Virus record (IMG/VR): IMGVR_UViG_3300010373_000043
Coordinates: 1-64,000 of that record
Strand: one strand, 5' to 3'
Origin: a virus
DNA: 64,000 nt
The translations under genes and the position numbers were made by a program. Below are positions 54,141 to 61,760 of this stretch, in pieces (positions within the stretch are counted from its first letter, which is position 1; every line of letters starts with the position of its first letter). The notes beneath the pieces are model-generated. The model did not search any database, was not told the origin of the DNA, and was given only the letters and a program-made list of their open reading frames with translations.

Positions 54141-55009
54141 TAGAAATCGCCTCCCGCGCCGCCGCCACCCGACATTCCACCACCACCACCGTCGAAACCG
54201 CCGCCACCGAATCCGCCTCCACCGCTGTAATCGTCGTTCGATGACGAGGACGACCAGGATGAAGTGCTGTGGCGGTCGCTCGGCGTATCATCACGACGCG
54301 ACGGGCGGGAGGTTTCGATGACTGGCGCGACTACCGTCGTCGCATGAACCGGAGCCGGCGTAGTAACCCGATATGGAGCCGTAACGGGTCGATCCGGCGT
54401 GATTCGATATGGAGCTGGTGCGTTGACCTTCTCATGGTCCTCACGAACCAGAAAGTAGATGATGAGCCCCACGATGCCAGCACCGAAGAGCAAGAAGAGC
54501 AGAATGATCAGCCCGTCGCTCGGATGGCTGTGCTCGGGCGTTGTTACCGGAGCGGCTTCACGAGCCTCGGCGTGCATCAGCGGAACGATCTGATCGACAA
54601 CAGCGACCAAGCCGCCGCCCCAATCACCACGCTTCCACGCGGGCACACCGAATTGCTGACCGATGTGAGCTGCCTGCAAATCGGTGATGCGGCCTTCTAG
54701 ACCGTAACCGACTTCGATACGCCACTTGCGCATCTGCGGCGAGAGCACGATGAGCACTCCGTCGTTCTTGCCTGCGTGACCGATCTTCCATTCGGTGAAG
54801 AGCTTGTTCGTAAACTCTTCCTTTTCGTCGCCGCGGAAGTCGTTCGTGACGACGACTTCGAACTGTCCATCACCAGACTTGTCCATGGCTTCGCATGCAC
54901 CTTCGAGCTGCGTGAACTGCTGGACGTTGAGAGCGTTCGCTTCATCGAGGACGCAGAGTCCGCGAGGCTGCGCAGGCAGAAGTGACAGGAACAGTAGAAT
55001 AGCGTGCAT
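54140..55009 (-). CDS. TPM-domain (YgcG-like) membrane protein, 289 aa
   Basis: Short signal sequence, then a TPM domain (about 18-150) with FEVVVTNDFRGDEKEEF, KNDGVLIVLSPQMRKWRIEVGYGLEG and TDLQAAHIGQQ. A membrane helix (about 168-190) leads to a Pro-rich linker and an extreme Ser/Gly tail (FGGGGFDGGGGGMSGGGG). The same architecture is found in bacterial YgcG proteins. The TPM fold has been linked to phosphatase activity and photosystem repair in plants. A phage copy is unusual; host origin is inferred. Confidence 0.85.
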   Translation of the reverse strand: MHAILLFLSLLPAQPRGLCVLDEANALNVQQFTQLEGACEAMDKSGDGQFEVVVTNDFRGDEKEEFTNKLFTEWKIGHAGKNDGVLIVLSPQMRKWRIEVGYGLEGRITDLQAAHIGQQFGVPAWKRGDWGGGLVAVVDQIVPLMHAEAREAAPVTTPEHSHPSDGLIILLFLLFGAGIVGLIIYFLVREDHEKVNAPAPYRITPDRPVTAPYRVTTPAPVHATTVVAPVIETSRPSRRDDTPSDRHSTSSWSSSSSNDDYSGGGGFGGGGFDGGGGGMSGGGGAGGDF

Positions 55010-55027
55010 TTTCGTCTCCTCATGACC

Positions 55028-55036
55028 CTTATAGCG
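55028..55036 (-). promoter_or_regulatory. early-type motif CGCTATAAG
   Basis: 18-nt leader with GAGGAG before ATG 55009. Confidence 0.6.
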
Positions 55037-55451
55037 AAAGTCCCTCGTAGGTGACGCCGCGTGTAGGCCAGAGTATGATCACGGGCTTGTCGATCTTGCG
55101 AGCGTAGTCGACCGTGTACCACGTGCCACCCTTCGATTCTTCGAAATCGTTGTAGGGTGTGGCGATCAGAACCTCGCTCGCGTGCACAATGTCACGGTTG
55201 CGAGCGAAGTGAGTTTTCTCCGGGAACATCATCACAGAGCCCTTGCAGAAGGCTCGGTGCTTGTCGTCGACAGGAGGATGGATGTGAACGAAGCCACCGA
55301 CAGCGATTGTCAGATAGTGAGCTTCTTTGTCTGCACCTTCGCAGTCGCCATGATGCAATTCGACGGATGATCTTTCAGAAAGGATCCGCTCCAGGTTGTG
55401 GAGCTGTAATTCCGTCATGCCGAAACGAGTGCCGGTGAAGCCGATCTTCAT
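55029..55451 (-). CDS. SLOG/DprA-like nucleotide-binding protein, 140 aa
   Basis: MKIGFTGTRFGMTELQLHNL, then HHGDCEGADKEAHY, then RNRDIVHASEVLIATP and KGGTWYTVDYARKIDKPV follow the SLOG (LOG/DprA-like Rossmann) layout, with a GTRxG-type phosphate loop. SLOG proteins bind nucleotide-derived ligands; it may process or sense an ADP-ribose-like product. It overlaps the KptA gene by ATGA, suggesting a linked role with its NAD-using chemistry. Confidence 0.75.
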   Translation of the reverse strand: MKIGFTGTRFGMTELQLHNLERILSERSSVELHHGDCEGADKEAHYLTIAVGGFVHIHPPVDDKHRAFCKGSVMMFPEKTHFARNRDIVHASEVLIATPYNDFEESKGGTWYTVDYARKIDKPVIILWPTRGVTYEGLSL

Positions 55452-55990
55452 GGAAGGGTAGCGGTCAGATACTTTGCCGGAATGTCGTCGCTGAGCCACA
55501 CGCCATTGTCGGCACGATAGAAGCGGATCCCGTCCTTGTGAGCTTGCAGAGCGTTTACCTGGATCAAGACCGGCTTGCCTCGACGAGCACCGACCTCGAC
55601 GGCTGCTGCCGTTGTCTCTGAAAGATGAACGTGCGTGCGCTTCATCTTGCTTAGGCCCGTGTCGAAGATCTCGCTGAGCACTGCTGTGTGCGTCCCGTGG
55701 AAGAGCATGTCAGGCGGCTCGACCGTCGGCAGATTCAAATCGACGTCGACGCTGTGACCCTGAGCGGCCTTGATGAAGAGAGTGCCAGCACCGTGAACGA
55801 TGAAGCGAACCTTGTCCGATGGAGTCGTGACAACCTCCATGATCTCCTCGACGGTGCGACCAAGAGCCTCAGCGAGCCTGTCGAGTGGCACGTTGCCTTC
55901 GAGCCCGAGCGTGAGACCAAATTCCTCAGGATGATGTCGCAACGCGTACGACATCTTCTTGCTGAGCTTCGTTCGTTCCTTTTCAGTCAT
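55448..55990 (-). CDS. kptA: RNA 2'-phosphotransferase KptA/Tpt1, 180 aa
   Basis: Whole-length match to KptA: KKMSYALRHHPEEFGLTL, DKVRF, QGHSVDVDL, LFHGTHTAVL, MKRTHVHLSE and GVWLSDDIPAKYL. The catalytic Arg18-His19-Arg62-Arg118 set is present. The enzyme removes an internal 2'-phosphate from RNA by transfer to NAD+, giving ADP-ribose 1''-2''-cyclic phosphate. That mark arises when tRNA exons are joined by plant/fungal-type ligases. Here it sits with SLOG-like and small genes, in a phage with insertion-bearing tRNA genes. Confidence 0.93.
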   Translation of the reverse strand: MTEKERTKLSKKMSYALRHHPEEFGLTLGLEGNVPLDRLAEALGRTVEEIMEVVTTPSDKVRFIVHGAGTLFIKAAQGHSVDVDLNLPTVEPPDMLFHGTHTAVLSEIFDTGLSKMKRTHVHLSETTAAAVEVGARRGKPVLIQVNALQAHKDGIRFYRADNGVWLSDDIPAKYLTATLP

Positions 55991-56192
55991 TGATTCTTTC
56001 CAAAATCTCTACATCATCCGGCCCGAGCCAAGCAGCCCACTTTGCCATCTTGTCCTTGGTCCATCGCCAAGTTTCGCTCAAGCTCTCCAATAGCATCTTG
56101 CCGTTCTTCTCGTTCTTCACGAGGAACGTGTCGCCGTGTTGCTTCACGCGATTCTTGGCGTATTGCGTGAGCGGTTTGATTCGAACCTTCAT
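55983..56192 (-). CDS. hypothetical basic protein, 69 aa
   Basis: ATG 56192 overlaps the upstream TGA; an in-frame ATG 6 nt earlier is less likely. MKVRIKPLTQYAKNRVKQHGD then KMLLESLSETWRWTKD. The beginning resembles RNA-contacting basic strands. It overlaps the kptA start by 8 nt. Confidence 0.65.
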   Translation of the reverse strand: MKVRIKPLTQYAKNRVKQHGDTFLVKNEKNGKMLLESLSETWRWTKDKMAKWAAWLGPDDVEILERIND

Positions 56193-56365
56193 GTGCATAT
56201 CGGACGAATGGTCATCTTACCGTCGAGGCTCCATTCTTTGGTTACACGACCCTCTTGTTCCCATGAAGCGAACAGGCAGATCAGGTGCCACGGAGCTAAC
56301 CACAGCGCACGACCGGCCGCGTGCATGGCGATGTAGAACCAATTGACGTTGCCGAGCGCGGTCAT
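56189..56365 (-). CDS. small Trp-rich protein, 58 aa
   Basis: ATG 56365 overlaps the upstream stop (ATGA). Hydrophobic/aromatic helix (NWFYIAMHAAGRALWLAPWH), possibly membrane-associated. ATGA also at its 3' end. Confidence 0.6.
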   Translation of the reverse strand: MTALGNVNWFYIAMHAAGRALWLAPWHLICLFASWEQEGRVTKEWSLDGKMTIRPICT

Positions 56366-56727
56366 TTCGAAACCTGACAGCAGCCATCGCAACCATGAAC
56401 AGCATGTGCATCGACGGCATCCTTCGGGACTCGCGTTCGCAGAAAGCTCAGCTCATCGGGATCGGGATGGCCGATGCCGTGAGGACAGATGCGCTCCATC
56501 ATGCGGCGATCCTCTCGCCAGTGCTGACGCCACGTTTTCATATGGTGATCGGACGGATGATGAATCGAGCAATCCTGTCCTTTGCACAGCGACGGGAGAT
56601 GCGTGTAGAGCACTTCGCCACCGACGAGAGTCACGCAATCCATCTGACGAACGACCGGACGCCAACGCGTGCGAAGCGGCTCTTTTGTTGCCTTCTTCGG
56701 CTTCTTGCGTGGGGGTGTTGACTTCAT
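56362..56727 (-). CDS. Cys/His-rich hypothetical protein, 121 aa
   Basis: ATG 56727 follows AGGTG. A basic N-terminus is followed by CKGQDCSIHHPSDHHMKTW and MERICPHGIGHPDPDE, an arrangement of Cys and His fit for metal binding and found in uncharacterised phage proteins. C-terminal HGCDGCC. Function unknown. Confidence 0.66.
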   Translation of the reverse strand: MKSTPPRKKPKKATKEPLRTRWRPVVRQMDCVTLVGGEVLYTHLPSLCKGQDCSIHHPSDHHMKTWRQHWREDRRMMERICPHGIGHPDPDELSFLRTRVPKDAVDAHAVHGCDGCCQVSK

Positions 56728-56754
56728 CTGGACACCTGTCGTATAGGGAGTGCG

Positions 56755-56805
56755 CAAGGGGCTGAGAGCGGGAGGCGGCGGCGTAGGAGGGCTCTCAGCC
56801 CCTTG
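56755..56805 (-). promoter_or_regulatory. 15-bp perfect hairpin in leader
   Basis: CAAGGGGCTGAGAGC pairs with GCTCTCAGCCCCTTG around a purine-rich 21-nt loop, between two minus-strand genes. No T-run follows on either strand, so it may be an RNA processing or stability element, not an intrinsic terminator. Confidence 0.55.
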
Positions 56806-56812
56806 CTATGCG

Positions 56813-57061
56813 TTACTGCTTCGGTCCGACCGGACACTTGAAGTCAGCGAACAGCCAGATCGCCGGAGCGAAGATCGTCTCGAAGAAGATCACTCCGAGG
56901 ACGGTGTTGCGCACCGACAGCTTGTACTGGAGGTTCGGCTTCATCTGATCTTCCTCTTGAATGCCGACGCACTCGCCGTACGAAGTGCTCGAACGGCAGC
57001 CCGAGGCGAAGACCATGGTCAGAGCCAGAAGCATCGTTGCGATTGTCTTTTTCATGTTCAT
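56813..57061 (-). CDS. YceK-like lipoprotein, 82 aa
   Basis: Signal peptide with lipobox FASGC (Cys near residue 22). GECVGIQEEDQ, a central strand region and LFADFKCPVG resemble the small YceK/YidQ lipoprotein family. ATG 57061 overlaps the peptide deformylase stop; ATG 57055 has better spacing from AAAGGA. Envelope protein, role unknown. Confidence 0.7.
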   Translation of the reverse strand: MNMKKTIATMLLALTMVFASGCRSSTSYGECVGIQEEDQMKPNLQYKLSVRNTVLGVIFFETIFAPAIWLFADFKCPVGPKQ

Positions 57062-57573
57062 TTTCCTTTGTTGAGTTTCTTCATCGCCTGTCGAGCGGCT
57101 TCACGGCGTCCCTGCGACACGTGGTCCAGGAAGATCTTCCCGTCGAGATGCTCCGACTCATGCTGGATGACGTGCGCGCGATATTCCTTCTGCGTCTCCG
57201 TCCCAGGCATTTCGGCGAAGGTGAACTTGTTGCCGGTGCGATCGTAGGCGTAGCCGTCCACCTTCGTGAACCGCATCACCTTCTCGAACACACCCGGCAC
57301 CGATAGACATCCTTCGTCCATCATTCGCTCATCGCCGTGGGCGTTTTCGATGACCGGATTAAAATAGACTTCCGGCCCGAGCCCGACGTCGACGACGAAA
57401 ACGCGGATGTTGTTCCCAACCTGAATCGCTGAGAGACCGACACCCTTCTCTTCGTACATCGTCTGGATCATGTCGTCGACGAAGGTCGAAAACAATCCGA
57501 TGTCCTCGACACGCACTTCCTTCGACTCTTGCCGAAGGATGTTGTTCGGCCACATGACGATCTTTAACGACAT
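57058..57573 (-). CDS. def: peptide deformylase, 171 aa
   Basis: All three motifs are present: GVGLSAIQVG (motif I, with Ser where Ala is usual), EGCLSVPG (metal Cys) and QHESEHLDG (HExxH zinc ligands). It removes the formyl group from nascent N-termini. ATG 57573 is chosen for its GAGGAGA site and for the usual PDF length. The frame is open to GTG 57666, which has the 6-nt spacing to TATAAG, so a 202-aa form may also be made. Confidence 0.9.
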   Translation of the reverse strand: MSLKIVMWPNNILRQESKEVRVEDIGLFSTFVDDMIQTMYEEKGVGLSAIQVGNNIRVFVVDVGLGPEVYFNPVIENAHGDERMMDEGCLSVPGVFEKVMRFTKVDGYAYDRTGNKFTFAEMPGTETQKEYRAHVIQHESEHLDGKIFLDHVSQGRREAARQAMKKLNKGK

Positions 57574-57672
57574 CGGTGCTCTCCTCAGCGGTTTGACAGA
57601 AGCGAGCACGCTCACTGATGGTGAGCCCACCCGCTGCGCAAACTCTATGAACTTCCGCCCTCTCACATGCCT

Positions 57673-57681
57673 CTTATAGCG
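57673..57681 (-). promoter_or_regulatory. early-type motif CGCTATAAG
   Basis: TATAAG-AGGCAT-GTG 57666, in frame with peptide deformylase. Confidence 0.6.
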
Positions 57682-57684
57682 AAA

Positions 57685-57903
57685 CTAGTAGATGCCCCAG
57701 TCACGCATGAGAGCGTCGAGCTTGTTGTTCGCCTCGACGGCATTCTCGACTTCGTAGTGTCGCTGAGCGCAGATATCCTGCACCCAGTCGACATTGCCGG
57801 AGAGAACGGGTCGCCCGTCTCCGTTGATGAGATCGCACACGGGGCGACCGTTGATGCGGCGGATGTTCTTGATCCGCAGGTTGTACATCTCGCTACGCTT
57901 CAT
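57685..57903 (-). CDS. hypothetical protein, 72 aa
   Basis: Begins MKRSEMYNLRIKNIRRINGRPVCDL, a basic beta-hairpin-like start, then a helical end (AVEANNKLDALMRDWG). Overlaps the upstream gene by 11 nt. No family recognised. Confidence 0.65.
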   Translation of the reverse strand: MKRSEMYNLRIKNIRRINGRPVCDLINGDGRPVLSGNVDWVQDICAQRHYEVENAVEANNKLDALMRDWGIY

Positions 57904-58036
57904 TGCTCTTCCTTATGTTGGCGAGGATCGCCTCCGCGATTTCTTTTTCTCGCGGAGTCATGGGTAGGCTGGCGATGTATTTCACCCACGCGGTGTACGC
58001 GTCGCCGCCAACCCGTGCTAGCTCGTCTGCGGTCAC
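57893..58036 (-). CDS. small helical protein, 47 aa
   Basis: GTG 58036 overlaps the upstream TGA (GTGA). Helical and charged (MTPREKEIAEAILANIRKS). The coupling on both sides and the codon use support translation. Confidence 0.55.
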   Translation of the reverse strand: MTADELARVGGDAYTAWVKYIASLPMTPREKEIAEAILANIRKSNEA

Positions 58037-58371
58037 AGGCTGCTGACGGAGAAGCCCGTGCGTGGACGCGACGGCATCGAGCGAGTGCCCTTGCCCGGTC
58101 GCATCTTCGCGCCGAAGCGGCTCGGCTTGGTGAGCACGCGAATCGGCTCACCTTCCTTGCGGTACTCGCGCGAGCTGATGCGCTCGTAGCCGATCTTCAC
58201 GAGATAGTTCCCGTGGCACTTGAAAGCCTCGACGGGGCCAGCGTGACAACGCAAGCCGCGACCCTTGAGACCGTTCGAGAGCTGTGCGAGACCACCGGAG
58301 CAATGCTCCGACGGAACGCCGCAAAGATGGACGGTCTTACCCTTACCTGCCCTTGAATCTGTCTCAGCCAT
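58033..58371 (-). CDS. basic hypothetical protein, 112 aa
   Basis: Many Arg, Lys and Gly (GLKGRGLRCHAGPVEAFKCHGNY). A strand-rich middle carries three Cys/His. An AAGGA site stands before ATG 58371. No family recognised. Confidence 0.62.
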   Translation of the reverse strand: MAETDSRAGKGKTVHLCGVPSEHCSGGLAQLSNGLKGRGLRCHAGPVEAFKCHGNYLVKIGYERISSREYRKEGEPIRVLTKPSRFGAKMRPGKGTRSMPSRPRTGFSVSSL

Positions 58372-58386
58372 TGGCTGATCCTTTCG

Positions 58387-59172
58387 TTACTGACGCGAAC
58401 GAGCATCCTTCGGAGGGACGAACGTGCCGTCGTTCTCGATCACGTTCTCCATGATCATCTTCATGCGCTTCGACGCCGAGCGCTGCTTGAGCGTGAAGAA
58501 GAGCGCATCCTTCTCCTGCACCGAGACCTTGTCGTCACCGATGTCGACGAACTGGAACGTCTCCGCTCCGAACGACTCGCCGACGTCACGCTTGCGCGTG
58601 ATGATGGTGTCGCTGTCGTAGTGCGGCGTGAGGACGTTGTATCCGCCGTAGCCGCGCTCGAAGGCGATCTCCATCAGCTTGATCTGGTTCTTCGTGAAGA
58701 ATTTGCTGAGGTAGTTCTCGATGTCCTTCATCGAGACTTCCGAGATCTCGCCACCGTTGACTTCGTCGAATTCGGCCAGATCCTTGACCTTGAACTTGTC
58801 GGCGAGCTGCACCGTGCACGAGAAGAGCGCGCCAAGCTGGCAAGCCTGACACGACTTCATCTCCGTCAGGACGTCCTGAAGCTCCATGTCGCCGATCGCC
58901 TTCAGATCCTTCTTGTCCTGATCCTCGGTGCCGGCATCTTCCGACCAGTACGGGCGGTACGTGTTCGGAGCCTCGGCGATTGCGCCGCCGTCGGTGTTGC
59001 GAAGCCACACGCCGCTCTTCGCACGAATGCGACGCGAAGCGAGCTGCTTGAGCACGTCTTTGGCGATGAGCACGCGACGCTCGGCCTTCGTCGCCGAATC
59101 GAACTTCTTGTTCGCGCGATCGACGCGGCGGTTGTAGTTCTTGAGGAGCTTCTTGAGATCTACCTTTGCCAT
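58387..59172 (-). CDS. hypothetical protein, 261 aa, paralogue pair member
   Basis: Shares with 59185-59874 the start LKKL..YN.R.DRANKKF..ATKA.RRV.IAKDVL.QLA, the central EMKSCQACQLGALF / GMKSCSACALGSVF, the ...IE.AFERG segment and the end MENVIENDGTFVP / MKNVIANNGTFIP. The CxxC core and conserved ends point to a phage-specific family. Function unknown. Confidence 0.75.
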   Translation of the reverse strand: MAKVDLKKLLKNYNRRVDRANKKFDSATKAERRVLIAKDVLKQLASRRIRAKSGVWLRNTDGGAIAEAPNTYRPYWSEDAGTEDQDKKDLKAIGDMELQDVLTEMKSCQACQLGALFSCTVQLADKFKVKDLAEFDEVNGGEISEVSMKDIENYLSKFFTKNQIKLMEIAFERGYGGYNVLTPHYDSDTIITRKRDVGESFGAETFQFVDIGDDKVSVQEKDALFFTLKQRSASKRMKMIMENVIENDGTFVPPKDARSRQ

Positions 59173-59184
59173 GGTCGTTGTCCT

Positions 59185-59874
59185 TTACGGAATGAAGGTG
59201 CCGTTGTTGGCGATGACGTTCTTCATGATTTGTTCGAGGCGCACGCGAGGATCGTCGGATTCACAGAAGTCCTCGCAGCGCTCTTCGAGAGCGTTGTCGA
59301 ATTCGACGCACGAGTAGCCGCACTTGTTGCAGTACAAGTCCTTGTGGCCCGGCTTGTAGAGCGCGTTGACGCAGCCACGCTCGAACGCGTTCTCGATCAT
59401 GTGAAGCTGCTTCAGCGAGAACACCTTGCCGAGGTACTTGCGCATGCCGTCGTCGTCGCCGATGTAGCTGTCCTCGACGATGTCGCCGACGGTGAGCTTG
59501 TCCATGATGGATACGGCCGAGACGAACACGCTGCCGAGCGCGCAGGCGCTACAGCTCTTCATGCCCTTGAACACGTCGCACATCTGCGTGTCCTTGGCTT
59601 CGTTGATTTCCGTCTTGCTGGGCTGTTCCGAATCCCACGTCTCGCCACCTTCAGCCTTGTTGAAGAGGCTGTCGACGTCGCTGTCGTCGATGTTGAGGTA
59701 CGTGCCCGGCGACGCGATGATCTTGCCGAGCGCGAGCTGAGTGAGCACGTCCTTGGCGACGATGACGCGCTTCTGCGCCTTGGTCGCTTCCTGGAAGCGC
59801 TTGTTGGCGCGACGGATGCGATCGTTCTCGTTCTTGCGGAGACGACGGAGATCTTCGAGTGTGAGCTTTGACAT
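59185..59874 (-). CDS. hypothetical protein, 229 aa, paralogue pair member
   Basis: Second member of the tandem pair. It has an extra zinc-like CNKCGYSC segment near residue 190, absent in its neighbour. The leader contains AAGGA before ATG 59874. The 12-nt gap between the pair holds a GGACAACGACC leader. Confidence 0.75.
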   Translation of the reverse strand: MSKLTLEDLRRLRKNENDRIRRANKRFQEATKAQKRVIVAKDVLTQLALGKIIASPGTYLNIDDSDVDSLFNKAEGGETWDSEQPSKTEINEAKDTQMCDVFKGMKSCSACALGSVFVSAVSIMDKLTVGDIVEDSYIGDDDGMRKYLGKVFSLKQLHMIENAFERGCVNALYKPGHKDLYCNKCGYSCVEFDNALEERCEDFCESDDPRVRLEQIMKNVIANNGTFIP

Positions 59875-59895
59875 GATTTTCGTCCTTGTGTGACC

Positions 59896-59904
59896 CTTAT
59901 AGCG
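59896..59904 (-). promoter_or_regulatory. early-type motif CGCTATAAG
   Basis: 21-nt leader with CAAGGA to ATG 59874. Confidence 0.6.
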
Positions 59905-59907
59905 GAA

Positions 59908-61209
59908 CTACTGCCCCGCCTTGAATCCTTGCTCTTTGAGAGCGCGCTGAACAGCGCTACCCTTCTTCGAACGGATGTGAGTACCGATCTGCTTCCCGAC
60001 GAGTTGCTCGGGAACAGGTTGACCCTTCTCCGCTCGGCATGCCGGAGCAGCGACCGCCAACGCGAGCGCTCCGACTGCGCCGTCGTGGTGACTCTTCGGA
60101 TCACCACCGCGCCCCATGCAGTCGCCGATGCAGACCGTCGACAGACCTTCTGCGTGGATCATCGTCTTGTCGGCAGCCTGGATGAGGTCCACCTTCTTCC
60201 CCTTCTTCATTTCGAGGAAGACGTGAACGCGCATGTGCTGCAAGCAAGCCATGACGGCAGCCTTGGTCAGGTTCGTCGGCAGCTTCAGTCGAGCGCAAGC
60301 AGCTTCGACGATGGGGACGCCAGCGACGTCGTGACCGTGATGCGATGGCCACTTCGCTTCTGGAGTAACACCCTTGCCGAGATCGTGGAAGAGAGCCGAC
60401 AAGCGGATCGCTTCACCAACCTCGTCGCCTTGCGTGCGTGCCGTGACGTCGCGCAAGCTCAGTAGCGAGTGAGTCAGAGTATCACCTTCAGGGTGATGCT
60501 CGGGCTTGCCCGCGGGAACCTTGCGCAGATGTGCCAGCTCAGGGAAATGCAGCGACAGAACGCCCGCATGCTCCAGCTCTTCGATGAACCTCCACGGTTC
60601 AGCGGAGCGCAAGCTCTTGCGGAATTCTTCGCACACTCTCTCAGCCGGCAACGCCGTCAGATCACTCAGCGGAACCGTCCGTGCAAACTTCATTGTCTCG
60701 GGCGCAACCTTAAAACCAAGCTGCGCAGCGAAACGAGCGAGACGGTAAACACGTAGCGCGTCCTCACTAAATGCAGGACCGACATGACGCAAAAGCTTCG
60801 CCGCCAGATCCTTCGCTCCACCGAATGGGTCGAAGATCTCACCATCGGGACGCATCGCGATTGCGTTGATCGTCAAATCACGGCGCGAGAGATCTTCCTC
60901 CAGCGTGACTGACGGATCGAACAGAACCTCGAAGTCCGTGTGATACGGCCCCAGCTTGCGTTCTTTGCGCGCAAACGCGACTTCTCCCAGACCCTCGACG
61001 AGGTACACCGGAAAGCTCTTCCCAACAGCCTGAGCCTTCGGGAAGACCTTCAGGAATGCATCTTGCGTCGCGCCGACTGCGACGAAGTCCAGATCCTTCG
61101 GCTCGCGGCCGAGGAGCTTATCGCGCACTGCGCCTCCGACAAGCAATAGCTCGAACGGAGGGTGTAGCTGGCCACCCAGCCACTTCAAATAGAGACTTCG
61201 GTCGGTCAT
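59908..61209 (-). CDS. cca: CCA-adding tRNA nucleotidyltransferase with HD domain, 433 aa
   Basis: Class II nucleotidyltransferase head: LLVGGAVRDKLLGREPKDLDFVAVG (GGxVRD and DxD acids), RRDLTINAIAM, then the RLARFAAQLGF and LPAERVCEEF RNA-binding helices. The C-terminal half carries an HD phosphohydrolase (LFHDLGKG; HH in PSHHGHD), as in E. coli-type CCA enzymes. It completes CCA ends; eight tRNA genes here lack CCA. ATG 61209 is used in place of an upstream in-frame codon. Confidence 0.93.
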   Translation of the reverse strand: MTDRSLYLKWLGGQLHPPFELLLVGGAVRDKLLGREPKDLDFVAVGATQDAFLKVFPKAQAVGKSFPVYLVEGLGEVAFARKERKLGPYHTDFEVLFDPSVTLEEDLSRRDLTINAIAMRPDGEIFDPFGGAKDLAAKLLRHVGPAFSEDALRVYRLARFAAQLGFKVAPETMKFARTVPLSDLTALPAERVCEEFRKSLRSAEPWRFIEELEHAGVLSLHFPELAHLRKVPAGKPEHHPEGDTLTHSLLSLRDVTARTQGDEVGEAIRLSALFHDLGKGVTPEAKWPSHHGHDVAGVPIVEAACARLKLPTNLTKAAVMACLQHMRVHVFLEMKKGKKVDLIQAADKTMIHAEGLSTVCIGDCMGRGGDPKSHHDGAVGALALAVAAPACRAEKGQPVPEQLVGKQIGTHIRSKKGSAVQRALKEQGFKAGQ

Positions 61210-61217
61210 AGGCGCAC

Positions 61218-61334
61218 CTACTTTCTGGCGAGCTTGATCGCGCACCAGAGCAGCACATACCGAATGGCATGCACTGCGGGTTCAAGATCGGGATTGCCTC
61301 TGACAGCCGCTTCGACGTAATCCAGGGCACTCAT
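61218..61334 (-). CDS. 38-aa peptide
   Basis: ATG 61334 stands 6 nt after TATAAG. MSALDYVEAAVRGN then a hydrophobic helix (VHAIRYVLLWCAIKLA). The start sequence equals that of the kinase-like gene (31341). It lies just ahead of the CCA enzyme gene. Confidence 0.58.
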   Translation of the reverse strand: MSALDYVEAAVRGNPDLEPAVHAIRYVLLWCAIKLARK

Positions 61335-61340
61335 GTGCCC

Positions 61341-61349
61341 CTTATAGCG
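61341..61349 (-). promoter_or_regulatory. early-type motif CGCTATAAG
   Basis: TATAAG-GGGCAC-ATG 61334; leads the peptide/CCA-enzyme unit. Confidence 0.65.
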
Positions 61350-61352
61350 AAA

Positions 61353-61547
61353 CTACTTTGGAGGCTCTTCTTGGGGAGGAAGGTGAATCGAGAGGATATC
61401 GAAAACCTTCTTCACCAAATCCTTATTCTGCTGCTTGCCTTTGGTGAAGTAGTCGCGATTGAAGCTGGTGGTGGGAGCTTCGAACCAATGACGGAGCACG
61501 GTCCCGGAGAGATGCACGGACAGTGCGTGTAATTCCTTCTTCGTCAT
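61353..61547 (-). CDS. hypothetical protein, 64 aa
   Basis: Helical, basic-then-acidic product (MTKKELHALSVHLSG; KQQNKDLVKKVFDIL). Follows the Cys-rich gene by 3 nt. No family recognised. Confidence 0.62.
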   Translation of the reverse strand: MTKKELHALSVHLSGTVLRHWFEAPTTSFNRDYFTKGKQQNKDLVKKVFDILSIHLPPQEEPPK

Positions 61548-61550
61548 GAG

Positions 61551-61742
61551 CTACGAATGGATTTCGCAGCGACCATCCTGGCAGTGGTTCGAGCAGTGCC
61601 CACACACCGAGCTGCCGTTGGGATCGTTGCAGAGCTTCACCTTGCGACCGACGATCACCTTGCGCTTGCAGGGAATCGCGTGCGGCTTGTCGAGCTTCGC
61701 CGGCACCGGTTGCATCAACTCTTCGAAATTGTCCTCGCGCAT
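61551..61742 (-). CDS. Cys/His-rich small protein, 63 aa
   Basis: C-terminal CNDPNGSSVCGHCSNHCQDGRC holds five cysteines with His, fit for zinc or iron-sulfur binding. AGGAGG leader before ATG 61742. Confidence 0.64.
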   Translation of the reverse strand: MREDNFEELMQPVPAKLDKPHAIPCKRKVIVGRKVKLCNDPNGSSVCGHCSNHCQDGRCEIHS

Positions 61743-61760
61743 TTCCGTCCTCCTGTTTCC

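Noticed and set aside
58621-59871. 416-codon plus-strand frame, and a similar one at 62471-63961
   Set aside because: Both are antisense to well-supported minus-strand genes and have Leu/Val/Arg/Asp-rich shadow composition.
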